Shown here one piece after another: positions 39,444 through 49,204 of a stretch of 64,000 nucleotides of DNA. The first letter of the stretch is position 1; every line of letters begins with the position of its first letter. The position numbers and the translations under genes are program-made. Below the pieces are notes generated by a model. The model was not told where the DNA came from and did not search any database. It worked only from the letters and a program-made list of their open reading frames with translations. Source of the DNA: Nakamurella flava (lineage in GTDB: Bacteria > Actinomycetota > Actinomycetes > Mycobacteriales > Nakamurellaceae); assembly GCF_005298075.1 (NCBI RefSeq), contig NZ_SZZH01000001.1:1860001-1924000 (forward strand), in the 5' to 3' direction.

Positions 39444-41633
39444 TCAGTGCTTGACCACGGCCAGCATGTCGCGCAGGGACGCGGTCGGCAGGTACGCCCG
39501 GGTGATGGCGATGCCGATGCGCGGCAGGTCGCCCTCGTCCCGGAACGTCATCAGCATCGGCGACAGGCGTGGCTGGAACTTGGCCTTGAACGCGTGCAGC
39601 GAACGGAACCCGTAGACCGGTTCCAGGGTCTCGCCCAGGGTGCCGAGGAACTTCTCGATGGCCGAGCCGTGTTCCTCCTCGCCGTCCGAGCGGGCCAGCG
39701 GCGCCCCGGACAGCGACACGAACTGCGCACCCTGGGCCTTGAAATGCAGGCAGGACGAGGCGATGAGGAACTCCATCGCATTGCGGAAACCGCCGTCGGC
39801 CCGGCGCATCAGATCCAGGGTCCACCCGGCGATGTCGCCGCCTTCGGCGTACACCGGCATCCAGGACGTGACGCCGTGCAGCTTGCCGTCGGCGTCGACG
39901 GCCAGGCCGACCTTGACCTCCGGGTCGAGGGCCTCGGTGACCCCGCCGAGGGTGAAGCCCATCTCGGGCAGTTCCTTGTCGCCCAGCCACTGCTGCGAGA
40001 GGTGTTCGACCTGGCGCACCATCGCCCACGGCTCGTCGGACAGGGTGACCATGCGGAAGGTGATGCCCTCCTTGGCCCCCTTGTTGAGCGCGGTGCGGAT
40101 GTCCTGCCACTTCTTGCCCTTGAACTCCAGGGGCGGCAGGTCGATGAGGTTGTCCTCGGCCACCTGGACGTGCTGCCAGCCCAGCCCGTCGGTGACGTCG
40201 GAGGTCAGGCGCGAGCAGGAGAAGAAGTACGGGATGAGCGACGCCTGCTCGCACATCGTCAGGAACTCGCCGATCGCGGGCGCCGTAGAACCGGGCGGTC
40301 CGATGGGGTCACCGAGGACGACAGCCACCCCGGCGTGTTTGCGGAACGCCAGGTACGACTGTCCGTCGGCGGTGATGAAGTGCCGGTTCTCCGGCCACGT
40401 CGTCATCCACGACAGGGGGCTGCCGCCCCACTGCCGCAGCAGTTGCCTGGCCATCTCGGGGTGCGAGGTGCCGCTGGCCTGCCGACGGGTCGATTTCCGG
40501 GGGACCTTGAACGCCGATCGGGCGGCGATGAGCATCGCCAGGTAGCCGCCGAAGATGACCGCCGCGGCGATGAGTTCCGGAATGCCGTCGACCTGCGCGT
40601 CCGGGTCGTCCAGCGCTCCGACGATCTCCAGGAAGAGCAACAGCGCGAAGACGGCGGCGACGGCGAGCAGCGGGATGGATGCGACCACCACCGCGACCCA
40701 CCAGGCCCACCGGTAGCCGCGGCGCAGGCCGTTGGCGATGAGCAGCGCGATGACCAGGTACGGCAGCAGGTAGTACCAACTCCAGTCGTCGTCGTCGGTC
40801 ATGCCGAACGGCGTCAGGTGCGACGGGAGGAAGTTGGCCAGCACGTTGGCGACGGCCAGCACGATCAAGGCGACCATGGCGATCAGCCGGATCTCGTGAC
40901 GGGTGGGCAGCGCCCGTGCCTTGAGCGCACGCGGTCCGGCGAGCCGGCTGGAGAACGGCAGACTCAGGGCGACGGCGACGAAGTGTTCGGCGTCGGCCAT
41001 CTGCCCGACGAAGATGATCGAGAAGACCACGTAGGTCCAGATGACGATGCGCAGCCGTAGCCGCCACGGCGGGCGCACGGTGGCCGAGGCGATGCCGAGC
41101 ACGGCGAGCATGCCGGCCGAGAACCCGACGTCCGTCTCGGTGGCCCGGGTGGCCGCCCATTCCCACTGGGAATTGCGGAAGACGTAGAACACCAACGCGG
41201 TGACCAGGACCGCGACGATCTGGTAACCGAAGCACAGCAGTGCGGTCCGCCGGGTGCCGAGCTTCCATTCCGCGAAGCCGGTGAGGACGGCGAAGAAACC
41301 GACGACGAAGATGTAGTAGATCGGGTTCAGGGCGAAGAAGCAGCCCCACAGCAGGGACAGCCAGTTGCCGTCCTGCAACGCCGGCAGCCCGTAGCCGACC
41401 GTCGGGAAGAACGATTTCTCGTCGACCGGCGTCCACAGAGTGCCGAACCCGATGGCCAGGGCCAGCGTGATGACGACGTAGGTGGCCGTGAACGGCACCC
41501 GTCGAGCCAGTCTGGCCAGCGTCGCCCCGGTCCGGGCCAGCGCACCGGGTGGGGCGTCGTCGGCTGGCGTCTGCGGTGCAGGCGGCTCCGACGTCGTTCC
41601 CGGGGTCGTCCCAGGCGTCACAGTGGTCTCCAC
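39444..41633 (-). CDS. MprF-like aminoacyl-phosphatidylglycerol synthase with membrane domain
   Basis: The 729-residue protein has a Pro/Thr-rich cytoplasmic head, then about ten membrane helices, then a DUF2156 catalytic domain (from about residue 400) with YLAFRKHAGVAVVLGDPIGP, FKGKKWQDIRTALNKG and LDLMRRADGGFRNAMEFLI. Such enzymes move lysine or alanine from tRNA to phosphatidylglycerol and lower surface charge. There is no LysRS-like domain, unlike mycobacterial LysX. The GTG at 41633 has a leaderless TAGCGT box. Confidence 0.88.
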   Translation of the reverse strand: METTVTPGTTPGTTSEPPAPQTPADDAPPGALARTGATLARLARRVPFTATYVVITLALAIGFGTLWTPVDEKSFFPTVGYGLPALQDGNWLSLLWGCFFALNPIYYIFVVGFFAVLTGFAEWKLGTRRTALLCFGYQIVAVLVTALVFYVFRNSQWEWAATRATETDVGFSAGMLAVLGIASATVRPPWRLRLRIVIWTYVVFSIIFVGQMADAEHFVAVALSLPFSSRLAGPRALKARALPTRHEIRLIAMVALIVLAVANVLANFLPSHLTPFGMTDDDDWSWYYLLPYLVIALLIANGLRRGYRWAWWVAVVVASIPLLAVAAVFALLLFLEIVGALDDPDAQVDGIPELIAAAVIFGGYLAMLIAARSAFKVPRKSTRRQASGTSHPEMARQLLRQWGGSPLSWMTTWPENRHFITADGQSYLAFRKHAGVAVVLGDPIGPPGSTAPAIGEFLTMCEQASLIPYFFSCSRLTSDVTDGLGWQHVQVAEDNLIDLPPLEFKGKKWQDIRTALNKGAKEGITFRMVTLSDEPWAMVRQVEHLSQQWLGDKELPEMGFTLGGVTEALDPEVKVGLAVDADGKLHGVTSWMPVYAEGGDIAGWTLDLMRRADGGFRNAMEFLIASSCLHFKAQGAQFVSLSGAPLARSDGEEEHGSAIEKFLGTLGETLEPVYGFRSLHAFKAKFQPRLSPMLMTFRDEGDLPRIGIAITRAYLPTASLRDMLAVVKH

Positions 41634-41640
41634 CGGGGGA

Positions 41641-41646
41641 ACGCTA
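41641..41646 (-). promoter_or_regulatory. Leaderless -10 box TAGCGT for the MprF-like gene
   Basis: On the minus strand TAGCGT is separated by seven bases from the GTG at 41633 and no ribosome site is present. This supports both a leaderless transcript and the chosen start. Confidence 0.45.
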
Positions 41647-41685
41647 ACGGCCCGATGGCCGAAAAGCCCTCGGATCGCGAATCCT

Positions 41686-42630
41686 TCACCGTCTTGGGAC
41701 ACCCGACCGGGGCCGTCGGGGCCGGGTGGTGATCCGGGCGTCCGTGAGGACCAGGGGTGCCCAGCTGGGGGCCGGCCGCCGTCCGTGGCCGGGATCCACC
41801 CCGATGATCCGCCGGCCACCGATCTCGGTGGTGACGTGCCGCCGCACCGGGTCCTCCACGGTGACGATGCCCGGTCGGTCGGTCAGGTCGCTGCGGTACT
41901 GCCGTCCGGTGGTGAAGTCGACGGTACTGCTGTGGCCGTGGACCTGATGGAAAGGGGCCGGAGCGGAGCTGGCGGCCCACGACGGCAGCAGCTCGTCGGG
42001 CGCCGAGGCCCAGAAGGGACCGGCGGACGGGTCGACCTCCCCGGTGAGCATCACCCCGGGCCGGAAGAGCGACGAGTGGCGCAAACCCCGCACCAGTCCG
42101 TTGAGGGCGGCAGCTGCCGCGGTGGCGTCGGCGGGCAGCCCCAGCAGGTGCCGCCAGAATCCTTCTGTCAAGCCGGCGTGGGTGATGAGCCAGTCGCCGT
42201 CCGGTGTGGCGACGGCGGCCGCGACGCCCATGCGCCCGGAGTGCCACCAGCCGTAGATCGTTTCGATGTCGTCCTCGTCGAGGCGCTCGGGCCAGTGGAA
42301 CATCGGTGGGGCCAGGTACTGGGCCTCGTGGTTGCCGGCCAACTGGATCCACTGCTCGGGTTGGGCGAGCTGGATGCGGTCGACCAGGGCGATGGCGCCC
42401 GGGCTGTCCGGCCCCCGGTGGATGAGGTCGCCGACCTGGATGACGGTGAGGTCGTCGGGGAGCCGCCCGGTCCGTTCGTCGAATCCCAGATCGATGAGGG
42501 CATGCCGCAGTTCGTCCGCGTGGCCGCCCACATCCCCGATGACCGCCACGCGGCCGGTCGATCCAGCGACGGCCTCCGGCTCCGCGGAGCGGAGCGCCGG
42601 GGGCGCTGGTCGCGGTGGGTACGCGGTCAT
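41686..42630 (-). CDS. Metallophosphoesterase (PPP/Calcineurin-like)
   Basis: This 314-residue protein has the ordered metal motifs of the family: VIGDVGGHADEL, QVGDLIHRGPDS, LAGNHEAQYL, ITHAG and VHGHSS. These bind two metals and hydrolyse phosphoesters such as phosphoproteins or dinucleoside polyphosphates. The ATG at 42630 is preferred over an upstream basic start. It lies 52 bp upstream of the MprF-like gene in the same direction. Confidence 0.88.
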   Translation of the reverse strand: MTAYPPRPAPPALRSAEPEAVAGSTGRVAVIGDVGGHADELRHALIDLGFDERTGRLPDDLTVIQVGDLIHRGPDSPGAIALVDRIQLAQPEQWIQLAGNHEAQYLAPPMFHWPERLDEDDIETIYGWWHSGRMGVAAAVATPDGDWLITHAGLTEGFWRHLLGLPADATAAAAALNGLVRGLRHSSLFRPGVMLTGEVDPSAGPFWASAPDELLPSWAASSAPAPFHQVHGHSSTVDFTTGRQYRSDLTDRPGIVTVEDPVRRHVTTEIGGRRIIGVDPGHGRRPAPSWAPLVLTDARITTRPRRPRSGVPRR

Positions 42631-42714
42631 GCCGGGCAGTGGACCACACCGCAGCCGGCGCATCGTCCGTGATGTCCCACCGGCGGGTCGTGTCCACCGG
42701 GTCGGGGCAACCGG

Positions 42715-43047
42715 TCAGGGAGGCGGGAGCGACCGCGCATGGTCGAGACCGACGCGGACGTACCGTTGCAGCGCCGTTGGGTCGGCGATGGCGCTGGGGG
42801 CGACGTCCATCCAGCCGACCAGCTCGCGGCCACGCATCACCATGGGCTCCATTCCGGGCTCGGCCGCGTACTTCTCGGTGTCCTCCGGGGGAACCCGCAG
42901 CAGCAGTCCGCCCCGGCCACTCACCGCCATGGCCATGCGGCCGTGGACGAGGAACGCCAGCCCGCCGAACATCTTCTTCTCCGTGATCGCGGGCTCGCCC
43001 TCGAGGAGCTCCCGGATGCGCTCGGCCAGTTCCAGGTCGTAGGCCAT
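42715..43047 (-). CDS. TfoX N-terminal domain protein
   Basis: This 110-residue protein has ITEKKMFGGLAFLVHGRMAM and LLLRVPPEDTEKYAAEPG, the standard TfoX/Sxy N-domain pattern. In enteric bacteria such proteins help induce competence. Stand-alone domains in actinobacteria have no proven role. The ATG at 43047 is chosen by family length, and a GATACT box seven bases upstream could give a leaderless transcript. Confidence 0.88.
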   Translation of the reverse strand: MAYDLELAERIRELLEGEPAITEKKMFGGLAFLVHGRMAMAVSGRGGLLLRVPPEDTEKYAAEPGMEPMVMRGRELVGWMDVAPSAIADPTALQRYVRVGLDHARSLPPP

Positions 43048-43123
43048 GAACTGCAGTATCGCCCCGGACACCAGCATTCGGCCGGGATGGCGGGGCCGCG
43101 GTGACCGGTTCCGCCGGTCCTTC

Positions 43124-43129
43124 TAGGGT
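43124..43129 (+). promoter_or_regulatory. Leaderless -10 box TAGGGT for the amidohydrolase gene
   Basis: TAGGGT is followed by six bases and then the GTG at 43136, with no ribosome site, which indicates transcription starting at the codon. Confidence 0.5.
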
Positions 43130-43135
43130 CTGGGC

Positions 43136-44776
43136 GTGCCGCACTCCGAGCCGACCCGGATCTTTCTCAATGCGCGCGTCTTCACCGGGACCGGAGAGGA
43201 CGACTGGGCAGCGGCCTTTCGCGTCACTGCGGGCCGGTTCGATCGCGTGGGCGCGACGGCGGAGGTGATGGCCGACCGACCCGATGACTGCGAGATCGTC
43301 GACCTCGGCGGGGCGACGGTGCTGCCGGGGCTGCTCGACGTCCACAGTCATCCGGCGTTCCTCGCGGCGCTGGCGGACTCGACGCTGTGCTTCCCGCCCG
43401 CCGTGACCTCGCTGCGGGGGCTGGTGGAGCACCTGCGGGGAAACAGCGGGATCGGGCAGGGACCCGACGTCTGGATCGAGGGATTCGGTTACGACGAGTC
43501 GGCGTACCCGGAGAGGCGCGGACCGACGGCCGACGATCTCGATCAGGTCAGCCCGGACCAGCCGGTCTTCGTCCGCCGATGCGACGGGCACTCGGCGGCC
43601 GCGAACCACCGGGCCCTGGAACTGGCCGGGATCACCGCCGCCACCCCGGACCCGCCCGGAGCCCGTTTCGGGCGCGACGCCGCCGGCCGCCCCGATGGCC
43701 GGCTCATCGAGTCGGCGGCGACCGCCGCGGTGGCCCGGGTCGTCCCGCCACGAAGCTCGGCGGACCGTGCCCAGGATCTGGCCGGACTCGACTGTCACTT
43801 CCTGTCCCGGGGGATCGTCGGCGTGGCCGACCTGTGGGCCACCATGGTCCCGGAGCCGTTGGCCACCTTCCGCGCGGCCGAGGACCGCGGCCTGTCGGTG
43901 CAGTGCGCCCTGTACTACCCGTGGCCAGAGATCGTCGCGGCCGGACTGCAGGAGATCGGCGCGGACCAGCGGGCCGGCCGGATGCAGATCGCCGGAGCCA
44001 AGCTGTTCCTGGACGGCGCCTATTCCAACCGCACGGCCTGGACGGAACGCCCCTACCCCGGGTCCTGCGATCACGGACTGCGCACCGCGTCTGATGCCGA
44101 CCTGCACGCCGCGGTCGCCTGGGCTCGTCGCAACCGGTTGCAGGTGGCCATTCACGCCATGGGGGATGCCGCCATCTCGCACGTCCTCGATCTGTTCGCC
44201 GACGTCGAGCCCTGGCTGACCGGGATGCCGTCGATCCGCATCGAACACGCCACCCTGTTCTCCCCCGCCATGCTCGACCGCCTCACGGCCGGCCGGATGC
44301 GATTCGGCGTCGTCAGCCACGCCATCTTCCTGTATGCCGAGATCGACGCCTATCGCGACAATCTCGACACCGAACAATTCGCCATCGCCTACCCGCTGCG
44401 CTCCTTCTTCGAACAGGTCGGGGATGCCGCGCTGGCGTCCGACGTTCCGGCCACCGCCTGGGCGGACGCCGACAACGTCTTCCTCTCGGTGCAGGCGGCC
44501 GTAAGCCGTCGGGCCCACGACGGCACCGACATCGGCCAGCCGCAGGCGGTGACGGTGCCGCAGGCCCTGCTGCTGTACACGGGGCGCGCCCGCACCCTCG
44601 CTCCCCTGCAAGACGTCGGCCTGATAGCGCCCGGATACGAGGGCAGCTTCGTGATCCTCGACCGGGACGTGTTCACCGTTCCGGTCGCTGACATCGCAGC
44701 CACCCGGGTGGTCCAGACCTGGCTGGCCGGGCGGCTGGCGTACGACGCCGAGGCGAGCACCCCGACAGGCTCGTGA
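43136..44776 (+). CDS. Amidohydrolase family 3 (YtcJ-like) metal-dependent hydrolase
   Basis: This 546-residue TIM-barrel hydrolase has an N-terminal beta-sandwich strand set, the HxH metal motif LPGLLDVHSHPAFL near residue 70, GHSAANHRALEL, KLFLDGAYSNRTAW and the later ligands VAIHAMGDAAI and IRIEHATLF. Relatives cleave N-acyl or formyl amides, though most remain unassigned. The start is a leaderless GTG. It stands alone and converges with the asparagine permease gene across a shared hairpin. Confidence 0.9.
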   Translation: MPHSEPTRIFLNARVFTGTGEDDWAAAFRVTAGRFDRVGATAEVMADRPDDCEIVDLGGATVLPGLLDVHSHPAFLAALADSTLCFPPAVTSLRGLVEHLRGNSGIGQGPDVWIEGFGYDESAYPERRGPTADDLDQVSPDQPVFVRRCDGHSAAANHRALELAGITAATPDPPGARFGRDAAGRPDGRLIESAATAAVARVVPPRSSADRAQDLAGLDCHFLSRGIVGVADLWATMVPEPLATFRAAEDRGLSVQCALYYPWPEIVAAGLQEIGADQRAGRMQIAGAKLFLDGAYSNRTAWTERPYPGSCDHGLRTASDADLHAAVAWARRNRLQVAIHAMGDAAISHVLDLFADVEPWLTGMPSIRIEHATLFSPAMLDRLTAGRMRFGVVSHAIFLYAEIDAYRDNLDTEQFAIAYPLRSFFEQVGDAALASDVPATAWADADNVFLSVQAAVSRRAHDGTDIGQPQAVTVPQALLLYTGRARTLAPLQDVGLIAPGYEGSFVILDRDVFTVPVADIAATRVVQTWLAGRLAYDAEASTPTGS

Positions 44777-44781
44777 CGCCG

Positions 44782-44814
44782 CCGGCCCGCCGGAGGGTTT
44801 CTCCGACGGGCCGG
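44782..44814. terminator. Bidirectional terminator hairpin between convergent genes
   Basis: Arms 44782-44795 and 44801-44814 pair over 14 bp with one mismatch around a GGTTT loop, between the amidohydrolase and permease stops. Confidence 0.7.
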
Positions 44815-44835
44815 GTGCTCAGGAGGACGCTGTGG

Positions 44836-46410
44836 TCAGTCCTCCGACTCCCGCTTGGCCTGGTCGGCCAGCGGACGGTTCGCGACGATCGGGTACGCAC
44901 CGGTGAACCCGGAGCGCTCCTCGGCGATCGCGGTGATGCGGTCGCGGCACAGGAACCAGCCGAGGACCAGCAGCGGCACGATGATGACCAGCGAGCCGAT
45001 GGTGTAGGTACCGACCGGGTAGTCGAAGCCGATCAGCACGAGCACCGCGAGCAGGAACGCCAGCGTCAGGTACGAGGTGAACGGCGCCCCGAACAGCCGG
45101 AACGACGGCCGCTCCAGCAGGCCCTTGTCGGCCCACTGCTTGAGGCGGATCTGACACAGCATGATGGTGGCCCAGCTGGCCAGGATGCCGATCGAGGCCA
45201 CGTTCAGCACGATCTCGAACGCCTCGGACGGCACGATCGCGTTCAGCCCCACCCCGAGCAGGGTCACGACGGCGGTGATGGCGATGCCGCCGTAGGGCAC
45301 GCCGGCCTTGTTCATGCGGCCCGCGTACTTCGGTGCCGACCCGGCCTTGGACATCGAGTGCAGGATGCGGCCGGTCGAGTACAGGCCGGCGTTGAGCGAC
45401 GAGAGCGCCGCGGTCAGGACGACCAGGTTCATGATGACGTCGACGCCGTTGATGCCGATCGACGAGAAGAACGTGACGAACGGCGAGACCCCGGCCTGAT
45501 AGGCGTTGTAGGGCAGCAAGAGCACCAGCAACAGCACGGACCCGACGTAGAACAGCGCGATCCGCCAGATGACCGTGTTGATCGCCTTGGGCATGACCTT
45601 CTCGGGGTTCTCGGTCTCCCCCGCCGTCGTCCCGATCAGTTCGATGGCGGCGTAGGCGAAGACGACGCCCTGGATGATCACGAACGCGGGCAGGATGCCG
45701 TTGGGCAGCCAGCCGCCGTTGTCGGTGATCAGCGAGAAGCCCACCTGCTGGCCCTCGATCGGCGTGCCGAAGATGACGAAGTAGGTGCCCACGAGCAGGA
45801 AGGCGACCAGCGCCGCCACCTTGATGAGCGCGAACCAGAACTCCATCTCACCGAACACCTTGACCGAGACCAGGTTCAGGCTCAGCACGATCACCAGGCC
45901 GAGCAGCGCCCACACCCACTGCGGCACCGAGTTGATGAAGGTGGAGTACTTGCCGAAGAACTTCATGTAGAGCGCCACGGCGGTGACGTCGACGATGGAG
46001 GTCATCGCCCAGTTCAGCCAGTACAGCCACCCGGCGGTGAAAGCGGCCTTCTCGCCGAAGAACTCGCGGGCGTACGAGACGAACGAGCCCGACGACGGCC
46101 GGTGCAGCACGAGCTCGCCCATGGCCCGCAGCACGAGGAAACCGAAGAAGCCGCAGATCGCGTAGATGAACACGAGCGCCGGCCCGGCCTGCGCGAGCCG
46201 ACCGCCGGCCCCGAGGAACAGGCCGGTACCGATCGCGCCGCCGATGGCGATCATCTGGATCTGCCGGGCCTTGAGGCCCTTGTGGTAACCCGCTTCCTCC
46301 TCGGAGAAGATCTCCTTGAGGTGGGTTTCGGTCGCCTGCGGCGACGGCTGGTGGTAGCGGTGGTGCTCGCCGGGTCCGGTGGGCCCGGCAGGACCGGTGG
46401 ACGTCGTCAT
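44836..46410 (-). CDS. ansP: Amino-acid permease, probably L-asparagine (AnsP-like)
   Basis: This 524-residue APC-family transporter has 12 predicted helices beginning at [20 protein letters not shown], the family substrate motif, plus [20 protein letters not shown] and [20 protein letters not shown]. The sequence type is shared by AnsP, CycA and related proton symporters. The asparagine assignment rests on context, because it follows aspartase and asparaginase genes in the same direction. A 186-bp gap before it may hold a separate promoter. Confidence 0.85.
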   Translation of the reverse strand: MTTSTGPAGPTGPGEHHRYHQPSPQATETHLKEIFSEEEAGYHKGLKARQIQMIAIGGAIGTGLFLGAGGRLAQAGPALVFIYAICGFFGFLVLRAMGELVLHRPSSGSFVSYAREFFGEKAAFTAGWLYWLNWAMTSIVDVTAVALYMKFFGKYSTFINSVPQWVWALLGLVIVLSLNLVSVKVFGEMEFWFALIKVAALVAFLLVGTYFVIFGTPIEGQQVGFSLITDNGGWLPNGILPAFVIIQGVVFAYAAIELIGTTAGETENPEKVMPKAINTVIWRIALFYVGSVLLLVLLLPYNAYQAGVSPFVTFFSSIGINGVDVIMNLVVLTAALSSLNAGLYSTGRILHSMSKAGSAPKYAGRMNKAGVPYGGIAITAVVTLLGVGLNAIVPSEAFEIVLNVASIGILASWATIMLCQIRLKQWADKGLLERPSFRLFGAPFTSYLTLAFLLAVLVLIGFDYPVGTYTIGSLVIIVPLLVLGWFLCRDRITAIAEERSGFTGAYPIVANRPLADQAKRESED

Positions 46411-46596
46411 GGAATGACCCTTTCGCGGGACGGGGGGAACGGGACGGGCGATCCGGGCGGGTGGGCGCCGTCAGGCAGCCCACCGGTGGATCACCGATGG
46501 CCTCCCGCGACGGCGCGGTGGGGGCAGCTGCGGCTTTCCCGGGGGTGGGTCGCTGCCGCAGTGACGCGTGGAACCAGAGGGGTTCGGATCAGGAAG

Positions 46597-47616
46597 TCAG
46601 GAGAACAGGTGCGGTACGACCGTGGCCGCCCCGACGGGGCGACCACCGCCCAGTACGACGTCCGCGGGCAGGTCGACATCGATGCCGAGCCGGCCGAGTG
46701 CGGCCTTGATCAAGGGCAACCGGGCGCGGTGCGCGCCGTCGGAGATCTTGAACGCGGCGGCGCGACCGTCGGGCAGGGCGAAAGCCTGCACCCCGTCGGC
46801 GCCGAGCTTGACCAGGATGCCGGGCACCGCGGTCATCACCTGGGTGTCGGGTGAGTGGGTGCCGCCCACCAACCAGGGGTGCGCCCGCATGGCGTCGGCC
46901 ACCCGTCGTTCCGGCGACCCGACTGGACCGGTGACCAGCGCGGCGAAGCCGCGGGCCAGCGCGACCAGGTCCGTGGCGAACACCGGCGCGCCACACCCGT
47001 CCACCCCGACCGCCGACGGCTCGGCACCGGTCAGCCGGGTGACGGTCGCACGGACCGCGATCTGCAACGGGTGGTCGACGGCCAGGTACCCGACGGTCGG
47101 CCAGCCCTTGACCAGGCAGGTGCGCAGCATCGCCGCGTGCTTGCCCGAGCAGTTCATCAGCAGCTTGCGGCTGGGTACGCCGGCGAGAACCGCCGCGTCA
47201 CGGGCGCTCTCGTCTTCCGGCCGGTCCGCCGGACAGCCCAGGTCGTCCTCGGACAGCCCGCCACCGGCGAGGATCCCGAGGATCCGCTCGACGTGACCCG
47301 CCTCGCCCGCGTGCGACGCCGCGGCCACCGCAAGGTCGCCGCCGTCGAGCGTCAGACCGGTTTCGAGCATGGCGGTCGCCTGGAACGGCTTGGCGCAGGA
47401 GCGGTGGAACACCGGTCGGCTGACGTCGCCGACCTGGTCGAGCACGGTGCCGTCCGCGTCCAGGATGACGAGCGCGCCGTAGTGGCTGTTCTCGTGCACC
47501 CCGGAACGGTGCACCCGGACGAGTTCGACGTCACCACTCGGAGCGCCCGCGGAGTGGGGGCCTCCCGGGCCGGCAGTCGGGGCGCCGGCCCGGGAGGAGT
47601 CGGTGGTGGCGCTCAC
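46597..47616 (-). CDS. L-asparaginase, Rhizobium etli AnsA type (Asparaginase_II family)
   Basis: This 339-residue enzyme belongs to the thermolabile class unrelated to E. coli asparaginases. FHRSCAKPFQATAM carries the Ser-x-x-Lys catalytic pair, and LMNCSGKHAAMLRTC holds the Cys and Lys of the second conserved site. GVDGCGAPVFATDL is also diagnostic. It hydrolyses asparagine to aspartate and ammonia. The GTG start overlaps the aspA stop by four bases, so the two reactions are made together. Confidence 0.92.
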   Translation of the reverse strand: MSATTDSSRAGAPTAGPGGPHSAGAPSGDVELVRVHRSGVHENSHYGALVILDADGTVLDQVGDVSRPVFHRSCAKPFQATAMLETGLTLDGGDLAVAAASHAGEAGHVERILGILAGGGLSEDDLGCPADRPEDESARDAAVLAGVPSRKLLMNCSGKHAAMLRTCLVKGWPTVGYLAVDHPLQIAVRATVTRLTGAEPSAVGVDGCGAPVFATDLVALARGFAALVTGPVGSPERRVADAMRAHPWLVGGTHSPDTQVMTAVPGILVKLGADGVQAFALPDGRAAAFKISDGAHRARLPLIKAALGRLGIDVDLPADVVLGGGRPVGAATVVPHLFS

Positions 47617-49016
47617 TGGCTCGCCGGCACGGGGCGGACGGCTGCGTCGAGCAGGGCGTCGATGGCCGCACGGTCAAGCAGACCGCGGGACTCGACGATC
47701 TCGGCCACCCCGCGACCGGACAGCAGTGCCTCCTGGGCGACCGCGGTGGCGTTCTCGTAGCCGATGACCGGGCTGAGTGCGGTGACCAGGCCGATGGAGT
47801 CGGCGACCCGGGAGCGCAGCAGGTCGGCGTTGGCGGTAATGCCGTCGACGCACTTCTCGGCCAGCACGACGGCCGCGCGGGCCAGGTGCTGGAGGCTGGC
47901 GAACAGCGAGTGGGCGATGATCGGCTCGAACGCGTTGAGCTGCAGCTGCCCGCCCTCGGCGGCCAGCGTGACGGTGACGTCGTTGCCGATGACCTCGAAG
48001 GCGACCTGGTTGACGACCTCCGGGATGACCGGGTTGACCTTGCCCGGCATGATCGACGATCCGGCCTGCCGGGCGGGCAGCACGATCTCGTTGAACCCGG
48101 CCCGCGGACCGGACGACAGCAGCCGCAGGTCGTTGCAGATCTTGGACAGCTTGACGGCGACCCGCTTGAGCACACCGGACAGCTGGACGAAGTGCCCGAC
48201 GTCCGAGGTGGCCTCGACGAGATCGGTGGCCGAGACGAGGGTTTCGATGCCGGTGATCGCGCGCAGCTCGGCCAGCGCCCGGGCGCGGTACTCGGGGTGC
48301 GCGTTCAGCTCGGTGCCGATCGCGGTTCCGCCGAGGTTGATCTCGTGCAGCAGCAGCCGCGCCTCGCGCAGCCGCTGCCGGTCCTCGGTGAGCGTGGCGG
48401 CGAAGGCTGCGAACTCACGGCCCAGCGTCATGGGGACGGCGTCCTGCAGCTGGGTCCGCCCCATCTTGACGACATCGGCGAACTCCTGCCCCTTGCGGGC
48501 GAACGATTCGACCAGCACGCCGAGCGCCGAGTCGAGGCGGACGACATACGCGTCGAGGGCGATGTTGACCGCGGTCGGGTACACGTCGTTGGTGCTCTGA
48601 CCGAGGTTGACGTCCTGCAGCGGGTGCAGGTGGGCGTAATCCCCACGCTCGTACCCCAGAAGCTCCAGGCCCCGGTTGGCCAGGACCTCGTTGGCGTTCA
48701 TGTTGGTCGACGTGCCGGCGCCGCCCTGGATCATGTCGACGACGAATTCGTCGTGCAACCGGCCCGCCCGGATCTCCTCCGCCGCCGCGATGATCGCGTC
48801 GGCCTTGGCCGGGTCGAGGACGCCGATCGCCTTGTTGGCGGTGGCGGCGGCCTGCTTGACGGCGGCCAGGGCGTTGACGAACGAGGGGTAGATGCCGAGC
48901 CGGATCCCCGAGATCGGGAAGTTGTCCACCGCGCGGGCGGTGTGGACCCCGTAGTAGGCCTCGGCGGGGACCTCGAGGTCGCCCAGCAGGTCGTGCTCGG
49001 AACGCGTGGTGGTCAT
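47613..49016 (-). CDS. aspA: Aspartate ammonia-lyase
   Basis: The 467-residue enzyme of the fumarase/aspartase superfamily has DLLGDLEVPAEAYYGVHT, GAGTSTNMNANEV, HPLQDVNLGQSTNDVYPTA (the first three conserved blocks), and the signature GSSIMPGKVNP that forms the active-site lid. The ATG at 49016 follows GGGAAGG; an upstream frame to 49061 is disfavoured. It converts aspartate to fumarate and ammonia, and is first in an aspA, asparaginase, permease operon divergent from a GntR gene. Confidence 0.95.
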   Translation of the reverse strand: MTTTRSEHDLLGDLEVPAEAYYGVHTARAVDNFPISGIRLGIYPSFVNALAAVKQAAATANKAIGVLDPAKADAIIAAAEEIRAGRLHDEFVVDMIQGGAGTSTNMNANEVLANRGLELLGYERGDYAHLHPLQDVNLGQSTNDVYPTAVNIALDAYVVRLDSALGVLVESFARKGQEFADVVKMGRTQLQDAVPMTLGREFAAFAATLTEDRQRLREARLLLHEINLGGTAIGTELNAHPEYRARALAELRAITGIETLVSATDLVEATSDVGHFVQLSGVLKRVAVKLSKICNDLRLLSSGPRAGFNEIVLPARQAGSSIMPGKVNPVIPEVVNQVAFEVIGNDVTVTLAAEGGQLQLNAFEPIIAHSLFASLQHLARAAVVLAEKCVDGITANADLLRSRVADSIGLVTALSPVIGYENATAVAQEALLSGRGVAEIVESRGLLDRAAIDALLDAAVRPVPASQ

Positions 49017-49078
49017 GTCACCTTCCCGGCGGTGGGCCTGCGGATCGGTCCAGGCTGTCAAGTGGTCTTGCTGTCCAG

Positions 49079-49089
49079 CTGTCTGACAG
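49079..49089. promoter_or_regulatory. Candidate GntR operator CTGTCTGACAG
   Basis: CTGTC and GACAG form a perfect palindrome around a central T in the divergent aspA/GntR spacer. CTGTCA (49055-49060) and CTGTCC (49071-49076) nearby look like further half sites. This placement fits control of both promoters. Confidence 0.45.
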
Positions 49090-49192
49090 GTGAACCATAA
49101 GAGAACCGTGAGAGTGCGTCAACGCCTTGGTGCGCCCCGTCACACTCTTTCGAGTCTCCCCAGGTCAGAGGGCTTTGGGCCGGTCTCTCGGC

Positions 49193-49198
49193 TACTCT
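49193..49198 (+). promoter_or_regulatory. Leaderless -10 box TACTCT for the GntR gene
   Basis: TACTCT is followed by six bases and the ATG at 49205, and there is no ribosome site. It also settles the start against a longer frame beginning at 49127. Confidence 0.5.
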
Positions 49199-49204
49199 GC
49201 ACGC

